DNA of 64,000 nt from NCBI GenBank assembly GCA_010094045.1, contig ML986619.1:70858-134857 (forward strand), given 5' to 3'. The notes under the pieces are model-generated. The model was not told the origin of the DNA. It saw nothing but the letters and a program-made list of their open reading frames with translations, and made no database searches. Every line of letters starts with the position of its first letter. Positions within the stretch are counted from its first letter, which is position 1. Made by a program: the position numbers and the translations under genes. The stretch is from Lojkania enalia (Eukaryota > Ascomycota > Dothideomycetes > Pleosporales). Shown here in pieces: positions 12,118-23,549 of this stretch.

Positions 12118-12837
12118 TTACATTCCACGATGGGGATTCAGAGCCTGCACCTCAATCAAATTGCTGTCGGGATCGGCAATTAGGATAACGTCTTTAATTC
12201 CGATCTGCTCGAACGCAGGCCGCACTTCCGCAAGCGCCTTTTGTGACTCTGGATCATCAAGATTCTCCCAACCAAATGCCTCTGCAAAGATCCTGCTCCC
12301 ACTTTCCGGAGACACGTCAAGTTCGCCTAACCGCTTGATGAGTGTAGCGCCCAGCTCTTCGAAATGCTTTTGAGCAGCAGCAAGATCTAGAACGATGAGC
12401 CCCAGGTGCGAGAACGTGTTCTAGGGTGTCGGGTTGTAGACTCGGGAAGTCTTGTGCTTCTATCATAGACGTCAATTCCTCCCTATACTCTTCCGAACAG
12501 CACCGACTTGTAGGGGAGTATTTGTTCTTTATACACCATGAGCTCTATCAACCCTTTCGTTCTATTCTTCCTCTTCAACAATTCCTCTCCTGTCTCAAAT
12601 GTTCCATCCTCCCTAGCCTCTGCATGCGCCATGTACATGATTGTGATGTCTGGTGTTACGTCGAACGTAAAGACGTGACGCATGCCTAGGACGTCTGAGT
12701 ACCATTTATGTGAGACCTCGACGTCATTGACTGTAGGCAGATATTTTTTATTGAGAAGCCCGTGGTTGTGGGGTGGGCAGGACCATCAGTACCTAATCTA
12801 AGGGGGATGCACCCGCTTGGTTTTGTTGGTTGGCCAT
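12118..12837 (-). pseudogene. Decayed glyoxalase/VOC-fold (lactoylglutathione lyase-like) gene
   Basis: Reads on the minus strand as broken pieces of one VOC-superfamily protein. It begins with an ATG at 12837 (MANQQNQAGASPLD, then TAG). After a one-base shift comes GTDGPAHPTTTGF. After another shift comes NDVEVSHKWYSDVLGMRHVF, the classic first beta-alpha-beta unit of a glyoxalase domain. Next is a stop in the middle linker, and then a TAG immediately before NTFSHLGLIVLDLAAAQ. The C-terminal piece closes with IADPDSNLIEVQALNP, the typical last strand carrying the metal-ligand Glu. At least two frameshifts and two nonsense codons are needed to explain the reading. No arrangement of GT..AG introns repairs all of them. 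In the intact family the enzyme isomerises glutathione hemithioacetals of methylglyoxal. Order and spacing of the pieces are preserved, so loss looks recent. Confidence 0.75.
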
Positions 12838-14417
12838 TGTCGGCGTGATTTAGGATGGCTTGAATGGAGACGCGTTAGGGGTGGGAACGATATATAAATG
12901 GATAGAGAATACGGATTTTAGAATATATGAGAAACTATAAACTCCGGATAGCATTACTCTGAATATACTATCCACAACTCTCCAACCTTATATGCACGAG
13001 GAAATAACCAGCGGGCATGAGGGTAGCTCGTCTTCATCTCTTCCATACACACGATGAGATTTACGAGTCGCAGCAGTCAGTATCCGAGTACCCGACTATA
13101 GGAACTACTACTAGCATTACGGTTCAATTGGTCCATTACCCTGTATCGGCTAAGGCGATCCATCTCTTGGATAAGGCGCTCCGCTCCTTGGAGGTGCAAC
13201 GTGGTTTAGGAAAGCCAAGAGCATCTCATCACTAGCTAAATAACTCCAATATTTACGGCCGAGGATGTTAGTACAGGGAGAAGATCCAAATTAAACCCCT
13301 AGAAGAACAGCCAGCAAGATTGGAGGATATCTTAATCATTGAAGCTCGTCAAAACCGAGGACATGAACAACGCCTACTGTTATGAATAATGCTATCTTCA
13401 GCTTTACCTAAACTAGCGGATAATGTCTGATAGCTAAGCTGCTAGTGATCGCAAGCTAAGCAAAGTCTCCTAAATAGCAGAAATTGGTTGGAGCTCAGTG
13501 CTCCTAGATTACTACATGCGGCGGTAAGTTTTGCATGGGCCATAAGGGGCTGTCCAAAGCCATGGGGAAGGGACTGGGGATATAATGCCATTTTCTTTCC
13601 TAAATGAGAATGGATTATAGATACTACTTCGACGGTGGGCTAAATATAGTGAATTGTGGGGTAGCAATCTCGCGTGGCAATGTCCATTAGCCAATAGGTG
13701 GGAGTCCAGAGTACGAATTATACTTACCGAGCCCTTGAAAGGTAGACTTGGTCAATCAAGACCATCAAGTCATTCCCTTAAAATAACGAGCGGAGACTTG
13801 AATATCAAGAGAACGAACAGGGCTGCTCGAAAGTAAACACATTCCCCGGTTAGCGTGCGCGCTAAACCCAAGACGTACCTAGGACGCACCTAGGACGTAC
13901 CTAGGACGAAAGACTCCAATTTTATTACCAACTATGTACCTAAGCTGGGTATTCCGCAAATCCATCATCTAAGGTGTAGTTTAAAGAATGCTTCTTGAGC
14001 GACGTACCTCCTTTCCCTCTTTGAAACGTCGCCTTATTGTAGCCCGGGCAGTCGCAAAGTGCCCGTATCCTCAACATTGCTCGCAAATACTACACTCCTG
14101 TAAGCAGTTTAACTAAAGAGAAGGCTCTCCTAATAGTGCGATGTAGAAACTGCCAAACACCATGCCCCATATGGCTGACGACTCGTATATGACTGCAAAC
14201 GGGCTCAGCCGGGTCTCTCGGATGCTTGGCGGGGTTCCTCGATTACTTACGTCCAGCCTTCCTCCTCTTGATGTCAACATCCGCGGCGCCCTAGGTCGTC
14301 TTCACCTATTATTTCCGCATTCACATCAGATTCTTCTTATTCGACATTAAGATTTCCCGCTCATCCAGATTCACGTTCTTCCGCCGCGACTCGGACCGAG
14401 CGAAAGGCTGCGCCGTG
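12838..14417. other. Gene-free AT-rich interval with decayed sequence
   Basis: No coding feature is supported. It carries a short inverted repeat and an 11-bp tandem repeat around 13848-13905. Many stop-rich frames suggest old degenerated sequence, but I find no transposase motif. Confidence 0.5.
13873..13905. repeat. Three 11-bp tandem units
   Basis: Units ACGTACCTAGG, ACGCACCTAGG and ACGTACCTAGG lie in direct array. They are preceded at 13848 by the inverted repeat TTAGCG-TGCG-CGCTAA. Confidence 0.8.
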
Positions 14418-15538
14418 ATGCCATTCGAGCTAGCGAACCGCTTTAGCGGTAGTCATCTAATCGTGCAACCCGCCGACTTGAAACTGAATCCACCCGAGAG
14501 CTATCTCTACGTTCAAGATGGACTCATCATTGCCTGCGGGGTGCTGTATGCGCTTTGCTACGCATTTTACATATGCAGGACGTATAGAGATAAGACACTT
14601 TCTGGGACCGTTCTCTTCCTGTAAGCACATTCCAACTACAAACTCTTACGGATCTCCGGAGATTTTCTATTACATTAGCTTCACAAGATAGAGTATTATA
14701 TGCTCTCACGGGAAAAGAAGCCTCTGGGTGCATGTTGCAGAGCAAAAACCTCTCATATAGTTAGATAGCCGCTCTACTGGGGCGTAAATAGAGCTATACA
14801 GTTCCGTAAAGGAGGAAAATGTGGGCTTTGGGTTTTTTTTCCTTCCCCAGGGGGGGGGAAGGCTAGTCTTTCACAGTTCTCAGAGAGGCATTACGTTTCT
14901 TACTCACACACCACAGAGCTGGGACAATGGCCTACGAAATCTACTACGCCTTCGCCTGCACATCAACTACCTTCGAAGTCTTCAGCTTCCTTGTCTGGTA
15001 TTTCATGGACCTCGCATTCGCCACGGTCGCAATTAAGTACGCCTACCCTCCAAGTCGACGTACTTCAACTGCCGTAAAGCTATTTTTCGGTGTCTTGCTT
15101 GGCTTGGGCTTTTTGCACGGCCTGTGTCTGTACTTCCCCGATGAGCGAGAACAGATAACGGCGTTCTGGACCGGTGTGTACTTAGAGTTGCCGATTGGAT
15201 GGGGCGCGCTTTATTTATTGCTCAGAGAGGGCAATACCAAAGGTCATTCGATAGAAATCTGGTGCGTTCCTCGCCATCTTTTTAGCGCCTGTTCATTCAT
15301 TTTCAACCGACGCACGGGGCCTAATTCTAACTGATATTTCAGGCTTACCCGGTTCCTGGGATGCTACTGCGCGTTCGCTGTCTTTGTCTGGAGGTACTTA
15401 AATGTTCCGGAGAATTGGGAGTATGTCGCCTCGCCTTGGAGTGTCGGAGGAATGGTAGTGACTTTGATTCCTGAACATATTTACCCTTTTGCGTATATCT
15501 GGGTTCTCAAGAAGGAGAGGAAGGCTAAGGTTGAATGA
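14418..15538 (+). CDS. Pyr4/PaxB-family integral membrane terpene cyclase
   Basis: Predicted membrane cyclase that would protonate and cyclise an epoxyprenyl chain attached to an aromatic or polyketide core. Exons are 14418-14620, 14917-15261 and 15343-15538, giving 247 residues, the usual family length (about 240), with about seven hydrophobic spans. Family signatures are the cytosolic RTYRDKT loop after span 1 and a Glu in span 2 (AYEIYYAF, Glu75), at the place of the proposed catalytic Glu of Pyr4. Others are FLVWYFMDL, ITAFWTGV and GHSIEIWLTRFLG. Near the C-terminus IPEHIYPF has a Glu (227) where the family's second acidic residue is expected, often Asp; this is inferred from memory of the family. 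The first intron is long (296 nt) and could hide a further small exon. No prenyltransferase, epoxidase or synthase gene lies beside it. Confidence 0.8.
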
Positions 15539-15984
15539 TGCGGTAGAAGGTGGGTTTTGACAGCAATGGCGTATACGAGGTCGCTTCATATTAATTTGGG
15601 CTGGGCTATTGGTCGGTTATTAAAGGGCCTATCCGAATCGAATAACGGCCTTTGTAGAGGAACGGCGTTGGAGTCCGTTGAGACGCATTAGGGGCTATTC
15701 CCGTTGCTTCACGGGGGAATTACTTTATTCTAAATTCAAGAAAACTAAATGTTGGAGACGTGATCCAATTACTTGGATATACCTCTATGGGCGAACCTTA
15801 TATTTTCATTAAATTTACTTATTCTGGTAACAGTATATGATATGAGTATAGAGCTCATCAAGATATCGACGGTGCATCCGTACAGATTCTACAAATGTTG
15901 GTGATGGCCATCTCGTAAATCAGTACTAGCGTTGCGTCGTGACCTGAATATTCATTATAGTTATCCATTGATACCTCATGCCCT
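15539..15984. other. Intergenic spacer (convergent 3' ends)
   Basis: 446 bp between two convergent genes. It is AT-rich and no feature is seen. Confidence 0.6.
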
Positions 15985-17544
15985 TCAATTTCCCTTCATT
16001 GGACTTCTAAGAAGACCCTGTCCCTGTTGCTGCATCTGTTGCAAAGCATCTGTTACCTTAAGCTGCTTCTTTTCGATATGTTTGTGCCGTTTCTCAACCT
16101 CCACCTCGAATTCCTGGGCAAGCTTCCGTTTATTCTGTCTGGCTTCCTTAGTACGTTTGATGATATTTTGGAACTGGTCCAGGAACCAATCCCCGGCATT
16201 CTCCCACTCAGTTGCGGGCAGGGAGCGGAAAAACTTGATCTGATCGGTAGGATCTAGTCTCTTCTGCACATGCTCTAGTTGTTCGGCAAGAGGCTTCTGA
16301 AGCATATCCTCAGAGAGAACCTGCGGGACACCGCGTGGCACAGTATCGAAGCTCTGATTCTTCAACTGATCATAGCCCATCTTGAAGAGGCTGTCAGGTT
16401 CATAGTCCTCGGGAGGTTCAGTGTCTTGTTCTTCACCAGGTGGTTGTGGTGTAGGGGGGGGTCTGACAGGGAGTTCGGTTGGCTTGTGTGTTCTCTCCGG
16501 ATTTTCATGCTGAAGAAGTGTAGGATCTACCTTCGGACGAGTAGCGCCGCGTTGGGGAAGATGTTGCTCACCGTGACTCCAAGCATTGGAGCGCGGATGA
16601 CTAGCCATACGCTGAACAGGGTTAATTGGCTGAACAACTTGACTGTTTAGAAGTACTGCAGTGTTGGAATCCGCTGCTGGATGGGCAACATTCGGATCAC
16701 GACGAGTCTGCCCACGAATGGCAGCCGCATTCTTAATGAAATTAGTTGTCTTCTGCACTAAATGTGGCCTATGTGCTTCGCTGTAGGGACGAGGTGGTAC
16801 TTCGTTGCCTAGGTGGCGATGGGGTTGTGATTTCATTGTAGGTTGTTGAGGTGCAGGAGACATAATACCCTGTTCTTCAATTTCCTCATCTGAAAACCCC
16901 TTGTCTTCATTGATGTTGTCTGGGAAATCCTCTGGTGCACCAGAGGTGGTAGGTGGATATGAATCGTCACCGTCAAACCTGTCAGGCTTATGGGGCCGAT
17001 AATTAAGTCGAAGCCATGCCCGCTGCTGGTCGAAAACGCAATTCCCCAGCCCATTTTGTTCGAGGACCCTCCATTCATCAGGGCTAAAGTCGTGATCATC
17101 ATCATTTTCGTCTTCGTTATTGCCACCATCTTCGCTCCCTTCGCCGTCGTCACGATTACGCTCACTATCGGCGTCACCGAGATCCAGGATCGTTTGACCA
17201 GCCGCTTGATTGCCCTCGACATGAACATAGGATCCACGAGGAAAAGTAGTGTCGAGGCTCCCGGCATCAGTGCCATAAGCGTCCTGAGATTCCCCGGCAT
17301 GATTGCCTCGGCGTCGGAGCTGTTGTGGTGGCAATGGTTGAGCGGTGGGAATATTACCGTAAATTACATTCTGAGTAGGATTACGGTTTGCCTGCTCAGA
17401 GTGATCCTCGTGGCTCAGCGTCTGCTTCTGGATTTGGATTTTTGCATTGGCCGCAACTTGGTGACGGCGGCTGATACCACCTTGGTTGTCCATCCGTGGG
17501 CTGCCAGACCGGCCGATTCGGTGAACAAAGTCCTGCAGTGGCAT
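15985..17544 (-). CDS. Ecm11-domain protein
   Basis: A 519-residue single-exon protein. The first about 380 residues are polar and disordered, with a strongly acidic stretch near residues 130-155. The last about 130 residues form a charged coiled coil. It contains FFRSLPATEWENAGDWFLDQ followed by a Lys/Arg/Glu-rich helix (KEARQNKRKLAQEFEVEVEK) and QQMQQQGQGLLR. This matches my memory of the C-terminal 'extracellular mutant protein 11' domain. In yeast, Ecm11 is a SUMOylated component of the synaptonemal complex central element. A role in meiotic chromosome synapsis is therefore plausible, although filamentous members are largely uncharacterised. The start at 17544 is the first ATG in frame; a later Met at residue 18 is an alternative. 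It is divergent to the F-box-like gene. Confidence 0.75.
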   Translation of the reverse strand: MPLQDFVHRIGRSGSPRMDNQGGISRRHQVAANAKIQIQKQTLSHEDHSEQANRNPTQNVIYGNIPTAQPLPPQQLRRRGNHAGESQDAYGTDAGSLDTTFPRGSYVHVEGNQAAGQTILDLGDADSERNRDDGEGSEDGGNNEDENDDDHDFSPDEWRVLEQNGLGNCVFDQQRAWLRLNYRPHKPDRFDGDDSYPPTTSGAPEDFPDNINEDKGFSDEEIEEQGIMSPAPQQPTMKSQPHRHLGNEVPPRPYSEAHRPHLVQKTTNFIKNAAAIRGQTRRDPNVAHPAADSNTAVLLNSQVVQPINPVQRMASHPRSNAWSHGEQHLPQRGATRPKVDPTLLQHENPERTHKPTELPVRPPPTPQPPGEEQDTEPPEDYEPDSLFKMGYDQLKNQSFDTVPRGVPQVLSEDMLQKPLAEQLEHVQKRLDPTDQIKFFRSLPATEWENAGDWFLDQFQNIIKRTKEARQNKRKLAQEFEVEVEKRHKHIEKKQLKVTDALQQMQQQGQGLLRSPMKGN

Positions 17545-17890
17545 AGCGGCGATGCCCCCAAATATCAGGATAGACGTCCCCTAGCTTTCCCCTCTTCGCC
17601 TCGACACCAGGAGGCCAAAATTTCAAGATGAGGATTGTTCTCTGCGAAATAGAGGAAAGCAAATGTTGCACCTCGAAAGGGAAACAACGTTCATGCCTGA
17701 CTTAAGCCTATTGCGGCCTAGCACAGGTTTCCGATGTGAGCTTAGCGTAAGAGGTCGTGCATGGCGCTATCTCCACGTGATGACGACTTATCGGCTTAAT
17801 TCCCATTCACCCCTCTACTGTAAGCTTGTTCACGACACGCATGCCTATTGTGGGGGTTAGTAGTACACATTCGCCGTCGCCTTGACCGCA
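17545..17890. promoter_or_regulatory. Bidirectional promoter, Ecm11-domain gene / F-box-like gene
   Basis: A 346-bp spacer between divergent starts; no strong TATA box is seen. Confidence 0.55.
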
Positions 17891-18894
17891 ATGGCTGATT
17901 GTTATCTCTACAAGCTTCCTAATGAAGTATATGGGTCTATGCTAGCTTCCGTATGGTAGCTAACAACTTGCAGCTCCTCCTACATCTTCTAACGCCTTTC
18001 CCCACGCCCGATCTACTTCCCTTAACGGTCATCTCGCACCGTATATACGCACTAATCCTCCGGATTCTACATCACCGCCTAGTCGCTGCCGCGGAATTAC
18101 AATCCCATTCGCTACTTCTGGAATGCTACCACCCATCGGCGAAGCTCACCGAACCGCCATACTTTTGCACATATCATGGGACGAACGACCTAACAACATA
18201 CAAGCTACCGTCAGAGAATGACCCAAGATTGGCTGGTCGCCTCGGCGAAATGCGAAGCATGTATTCGCGCTTCCGGCCGCATCGCCGAGAGCTAGAACTG
18301 GGAGGTAGACGAGTGCGTCGATCGCCTGGTGATGTGCCTGGGAGCCGAACATTTCCAGGCACCTCATCGGACAAATATGATGGAGAAGGAGTTAGGCAGA
18401 TTCTGAGTCTGGATGGACACGAGCTGTTCACCCAGCTGGTCGCGCAAACGAATCTGGTGAAGATTGGACCGCGAAACGGATTATTCACCTGCTTTGTTGG
18501 CGTCGAAGAAGGCGTCTTGCGAGTATGGAGGGAATGGCTTAAGGATATGTCAATGAAGGAAACATTTGCCCTCGGAGGTCAATCAGAGATCGTAGAAGAA
18601 ATTAGCAAAGGGAAGGAGATTGTTCGGGAAGTTGCGCAAGAGGAGAGGGATATAGATGATGAACAGATACTTTGGGTTAGCCCGGCAAGAAATACTGGAT
18701 TTAGGCTCCATGTTAGAGAAAGGAAGTTAAAAAGGGATGCGCCAATTTTGATAAGCACCGACGAAGACATGCCTGTCTCCTACGACATAGAATATGATGG
18801 TACGCTTCCCCAAGAAAAAAAAAAAAATTTTTTTCCTACAGATACTGATAATACGCATCAGAACTACTTGTCAGAACGTCGCATTTGCTACTAA
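17891..18894 (+). CDS. F-box-like domain protein, function unknown
   Basis: Exons are 17891-17926 and 17974 onward. The 47-nt intron has a GCTAAC branch point and a CAG acceptor. Splicing creates the N-terminal motif LPNELLLHLLTPFPTPDLLP, the typical start of a fungal F-box (LPxELLxxIL). That would link a substrate to the SCF ubiquitin ligase through Skp1. The remaining about 250 residues match nothing I recognise. They are rich in Arg/Glu, with a central basic segment (RPHRRELELGGRRVRRSP) and a C-terminal acidic, mixed-charge tail. Near the end, a 42-nt stretch at 18800-18841 with a poly-A/poly-T core has GT..AG ends. It may be an in-frame intron; retaining it inserts a Lys/Asn/Phe-rich run. 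The stop is at 18894 in either case. Confidence 0.7.
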
Positions 18895-19301
18895 TGTTAG
18901 AAAAGTCAATGGTGCAAGAGGATAATTCTTCTGGTAAAGCCGTAGTCTTTGGCTCATTTGGATAGCCAGTACCTCCGTTCAAAAGAATAAAATATACATA
19001 GACGTACCTTACATATGTATATACGAAGTAGAACTTTTGGAAATGCGGGCTAACTATTCGAATTTGACACGATTTTGCATTTGTCCCTTTGCGTATACTT
19101 CGGCATGACAAGCGACTGCATAGAGTTAGTCATTTCAGTTCGGCCAGGCGTTTTATTTAGTACATAGTCAGTATTAGATTTGGTTCCCCATAAGGATTAA
19201 TTCTCGGCTTGAATCCTGCAGAGAGCAAAATGCAAAAGATAAAGAGAAACCGCAGCTAAGCCAGGTATTCTCATTTCATCTCTACCTCGGAGAGGATAGT
19301 C

Positions 19302-19468
19302 GACAAAAGAATGAAGCTAAATACATTGACAAAAGAGTGTTGCTAAATATACTGGCAAAAAAAAAAGAATGCCTACAAATAGTCCACAAAAAGAGTGTAG
19401 CTAAGTATATCAGTGAAATGAGTGTGCATATATACAAGCAACAAAAAGGAGCGTGATATACACATTCG
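19302..19468. repeat. Degenerate 26-30-bp tandem repeats
   Basis: About six imperfect copies of a unit resembling GACAAAAGAGTGTAGCTAAA followed by TATA. Examples start near 19302, 19328, 19385 and 19445. Divergence between copies is high. Confidence 0.6.
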
Positions 19469-19716
19469 AACCAAACAACCATGCACAAAACACACCATTT
19501 GCGTATCCCAAACCTCATAGTCTCATGAAGTCATAGCGTCCATCCCTTTAGAACCGAACCATACTAGCCAGTTCTCAGAAACCAGATATGCAAAGCAAGC
19601 AAACGAATGCGTTAAGTCGATCAACGTGAGGATCGTGAAAAACATATGGAGGCATTTGTACCGCTAATAGTATTGACAAGCGGTCGATGGTCTTCTAGAA
19701 TAGAGCGTTTCTTCAG

Positions 19717-20040
19717 TTAATCTCTTTTTTTAGCGTTAGTAGAGAGCCAAGTATGAAAATGGCGAAGAGCGCCTACAGCAGCTAGCCAGATCAACAACGG
19801 AATTTCTTCCAGCGGCGTCTTTACCGTCTCGCCTGGCTGTGGATCCATAAGTAACCTCGAAGAAGCGAAATAGTCTCCTTGAATGAGCTGACGAGTATAA
19901 ACGCGCGGTTGCAAGATCGAGAGGGAGCGAGAAAAGTAACTGAATGTCTGAGGACGTTGGAAGAGCATGGGATAACAACTGAGATTGCTGGAGCCCGTCA
20001 TCGGCTTGTAGATACATTTATACGTCGACGTCCAACTCAA
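19717..20040 (-). CDS. Possible small hypothetical protein with one hydrophobic helix
   Basis: A 107-codon open frame, or 93 from the second Met. Its C-terminal half is protein-like: an acidic-to-hydrophobic stretch (TPLEEIPLLIWLAAVGALRH) that could be a membrane helix, then a short basic tail. A competing frame of similar length overlaps it completely, so it may be chance. I do not recognise it. Confidence 0.25.
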   Translation of the reverse strand: MSWTSTYKCIYKPMTGSSNLSCYPMLFQRPQTFSYFSRSLSILQPRVYTRQLIQGDYFASSRLLMDPQPGETVKTPLEEIPLLIWLAAVGALRHFHTWLSTNAKKRD

Positions 20041-21037
20041 GGCCTACAATGAGGCCGCACAGGGCTACGGGATAGCCGACTACCAGGTCCATACTTCACC
20101 CACAATCCCATCCTCCAGCCCTACCGAAACAACGGCATAATCTACGCACGCTTCTGCTCTGCTACCAAACAAACGGCCATACCTAGGGGGGGAGTCCTTT
20201 TTGCCTCGCAAACGTACGTCACGAGGCTGACGTTATTCTCGAATGGTCCGTGAATTATGCACTGGCTTTGTGAAACTGGAGGGCAGCGATTTGCATTTTC
20301 GAAGGAGAAATAAGCTTAATTTTTGGGATATTCTAGGGCTGAATATCGCGCGTTCATGCCATTCGAGTCCAGGATCTGGCCCCATCAGACAGATCGGATG
20401 AACCGTGCTGGTATCCGCGACAGGACGGGGGTCGGACTTGTGAAACGGCTGCCATGTTGGTATCTGATACGGAGGACGCGCAAGCGAAACAGGCCTGATG
20501 AAAAGCTATCGAGGTCGCTTGTGTTACTCTGAAGCAATTCAATAGGGAAATAGAGAAGTAGTTGTTTTTAAAGATGGAGTGCAATGTTCGAGGTGTGAGC
20601 AGGGAATAGAATTAGGGTGGGAGGTTGTTCAAAGATAGAACACAGGCACAAAAGAATCAGCCATAAATAGGGACAAGGTCTTTTAATGCTCTTCAAATTG
20701 GGATTATTCCGAATCGCCTAAGATTATAGCTGTGTATAGGTTTCGCAAGCCTCGTTCTGGACCTCGAGGAGAATAACTGAAAACACGATAGAATAGGTCT
20801 GCAATTGTCTGCAATATTGACCTCTTGTCATTCAACTAAATGCCAAAATGATGAGCTATCTACTCGGTGTATGGTCGCATTGAAGCTCTATCTGGCTGGC
20901 ATCCTCATTGCATCCGATCCTAACATCTGACAAGGGTCTTAACCGATAACTTCCAAAGACACCGATAGGACCACTCAACGAATGCGCATGAGATATATAG
21001 CGATGCCTCTAGTTTGTAAGCGGATGAATTCTACCCG

Positions 21038-21256
21038 TCATCGTCGCCAACCTATCACGCTTGCCGTCGTGCCAAAGGCGTCAACTTGGGCATGTGCTTC
21101 TATTTTGACATTGTCATGGCCAGCGCAGCAACAAGGGCTGGAATGCGGGAAATAGCCTGAGAAAAGAGTAATGGGTGATACGTGGGAGGAGTAGGGGTTG
21201 GTATCTAAGTAAGTTGTGGGAGTCGTATTGGAGGAGCCGGCGGACGAAGTCGACAT
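21038..21256 (-). CDS. Possible small hypothetical protein
   Basis: A 72-residue Ser/Thr/Pro-rich open frame with a CCC cluster in the middle. A TATAAAGG box lies about 20-30 bp upstream of the ATG on the same strand, unusually close for a start codon. I do not recognise it; it could be a decayed fragment. Confidence 0.22.
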   Translation of the reverse strand: MSTSSAGSSNTTPTTYLDTNPYSSHVSPITLFSGYFPHSSPCCCAGHDNVKIEAHAQVDAFGTTASVIGWRR

Positions 21257-23549
21257 CGAATAAGGCAGCTCCTATCCTTTATATCGGACCAAGTAGGTGC
21301 AGAGCAGAAGCCGCAATATCCCGGTAAATAGGCTACGGCAGTCTCATTCCCTGACTTTCCTTTTACCAATCATCCTTCTCCAAGAGATATTTGAGTCTAG
21401 TTTTTTGGTGTATAAATAAATGCCTGACTATATTTCGGGCGTCTTCTCCTCTCCAAACACCAAATTCGGTATATCCCACTTATAGGCCAACTATTCCAAG
21501 GAGTCGGAGCATTGTGAACGAGGTGATACGCCATTCAAATGAATACAACCGAGGCCCACGATGCGCATTTTGAATTGGAGATGTATTTCTGATTGACGGA
21601 AAGAGAATGCATGTGACTTATCATTCTCATTTATTTGCATTTTGATCACCGGCTATTCCAATATAATCTTAATAAAAGGGGGCGACGGTATCTATCTCAG
21701 TGGGTTTGTGCTGTGGGTGGTTATGCTAGGGGAGTAAGGGGCCGGAGAGGGGCATTTTGACGATTCCATCACGTGTATAATACAGCTCAGAATGTCTTGC
21801 CCAGGTACCCTTCTTCCATGGACAAGAGAGGCCCAGGAAACGCACTCATGATTGGCTTGTCGAATCGCTTGTAACACCATCATTCGTTTCAATGGAGGAA
21901 AGAATGTCCGACGGTCATTCACACAGTGATAGCAATTCATTTTATTGATTAGACGGCGAACAGAGAGCCAGGTTACACCAATATCAGTTGCAAACCGTCC
22001 TTCGAACAGACGCTGAACAAATTTGCTCATAGCTCTGCTGTGTTACGTCTTTTATTGATAGAATGAAGTATGTGGAGCGTCTACACGTGATGATTCTTGT
22101 GTGGTTTCAAGCTGCAAATCTCATTGTTCCTTTTGATTGAGAATTTTAGTCCTCCTATCGTAAGCTACATATCCAGATACCGGAGGAGAAATAATAGCCT
22201 ACGAACAATAACGACCCTAGGGCCATTACAGCAGGATCCCAGGAAAAGGACGCCAATCATGGCGCGGGAAGTCCCTCACTTCTAATCCACTTTACTCTCC
22301 ATAATCGACAACTGAAAGCCCGTCAAGGAACGAAAACTACAATCCCCCAAACTCAAAAACATAGCCATGGCGGTTGGTTAATTTTAGAATCCGCAAAGAG
22401 GCCCAGAATCAATATGAAGGTACACCCAAATCTTTTAATCCGAGCGAGTCAGTAGCGGAGAGAGATACTCCATTCTGCAAATTAGGGACCAGAGAGCGAA
22501 GCATAATCGCCTCATACCATGGCTTTTACAACGATGAAAAAACACACGATATTAGTGACCTCGTGAACACTTCTTGATCAACTAAAATTCCCGACTCCAG
22601 AACGCGAAAGATAATGGTTTTCCATGATCGTATTTTGGAAGATGGCATTCGGAATGCAGAAGCATCATTTCGTCGAGGGTACCTTTTTGGAGAGACAAAG
22701 GATATTAGCTATGTATTAAACTGGACGTACCTTTTTATTCCCCTCGAAGATGCATAAGCCATATGATATGGCTCATATAGTCATCAACTGCGCTCTTTCA
22801 GCATCTACCCAAGTAATTAGATTTCACAAGACAGCAAATAAGCGATCATCACTACACATACTACGAGTTCTAGCGCGCCTGATATTCCGTCGTCCCGCCT
22901 AGACGTAAGGGATCAGTCCCCACACCTCGAAGGCTAGTGTGGCTTTTGCAGGCTCCTAGTCGTTTAAAGAAGCCATGGACCTACGTGAAAAAAAAGTCTT
23001 TAGGGAGGGACGAGGAAAGGCATTTATAAAACATACCTGCCTCTTGCTAGGTAAGTCAAATCTCTTCAATGCCAAGAACAGACGTAGACAATACAGACCC
23101 GCGGTGATGTCCAAGCTCAAAAAATGAAGGACGAAGACACACCCGGAGATTCCTGGCCTAACACCGCTTGAAAATTGAACGGATGGTGTGAGCACATTAG
23201 GAACATGGGCGCAACGCGAGATCAACTGATGCAACGATGCTAGCGATGTCTCGGAATTAAGATTAAACAGCGCTCGATGCTATGCTGGAACCAATAGCGG
23301 ATAATACCTATATGGAAGGGTATGAACGGAGAAACTAATAAATACAAATGTAACTTAAGCCGAAGCCGATACCGAAGGGCATGCCGAAATCGAATTTACT
23401 CCGAAGAAGTACCCCGAGTAAGTATGGGGAGTCATCAAAACGGTCATACATCATTCAACTTCATCGGGCCAAGACACCCCACCGTTTCTGGTGATTTTGG
23501 GCGGAGAAAATCCGCCAGCCCCCTATGCGTCTATTTATTTTGTGACCTC

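Larger units (their letters stand above)
18895..23549. other. Gene-poor AT-rich region
   Basis: 4.65 kb with no confident gene. It contains degenerate tandem repeats at 19302-19468 and two weak small minus-strand open frames listed separately. Other open frames are short and overlapping. I find no terminal repeats, reverse transcriptase or transposase motifs. Confidence 0.55.

Noticed and set aside
14418..15538. A meroterpenoid gene cluster around the terpene cyclase
   Set aside because: None of the neighbours encodes a synthase, prenyltransferase, oxygenase or pathway regulator; the nearest Zn2Cys6 gene is 12 kb away across housekeeping genes.
16833..17631. Frames of 155-213 codons on both strands over the Ecm11-domain gene
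   Set aside because: They are antisense or shifted readings of the acidic repeats of that gene.
21692..22030. 112-codon minus frame in the gene-poor region
   Set aside because: No recognisable motif, no promoter signal and odd composition.
18895..23549. A transposable element in the gene-poor region
   Set aside because: No long terminal repeats, terminal inverted repeats, polymerase or transposase motifs could be found by eye.
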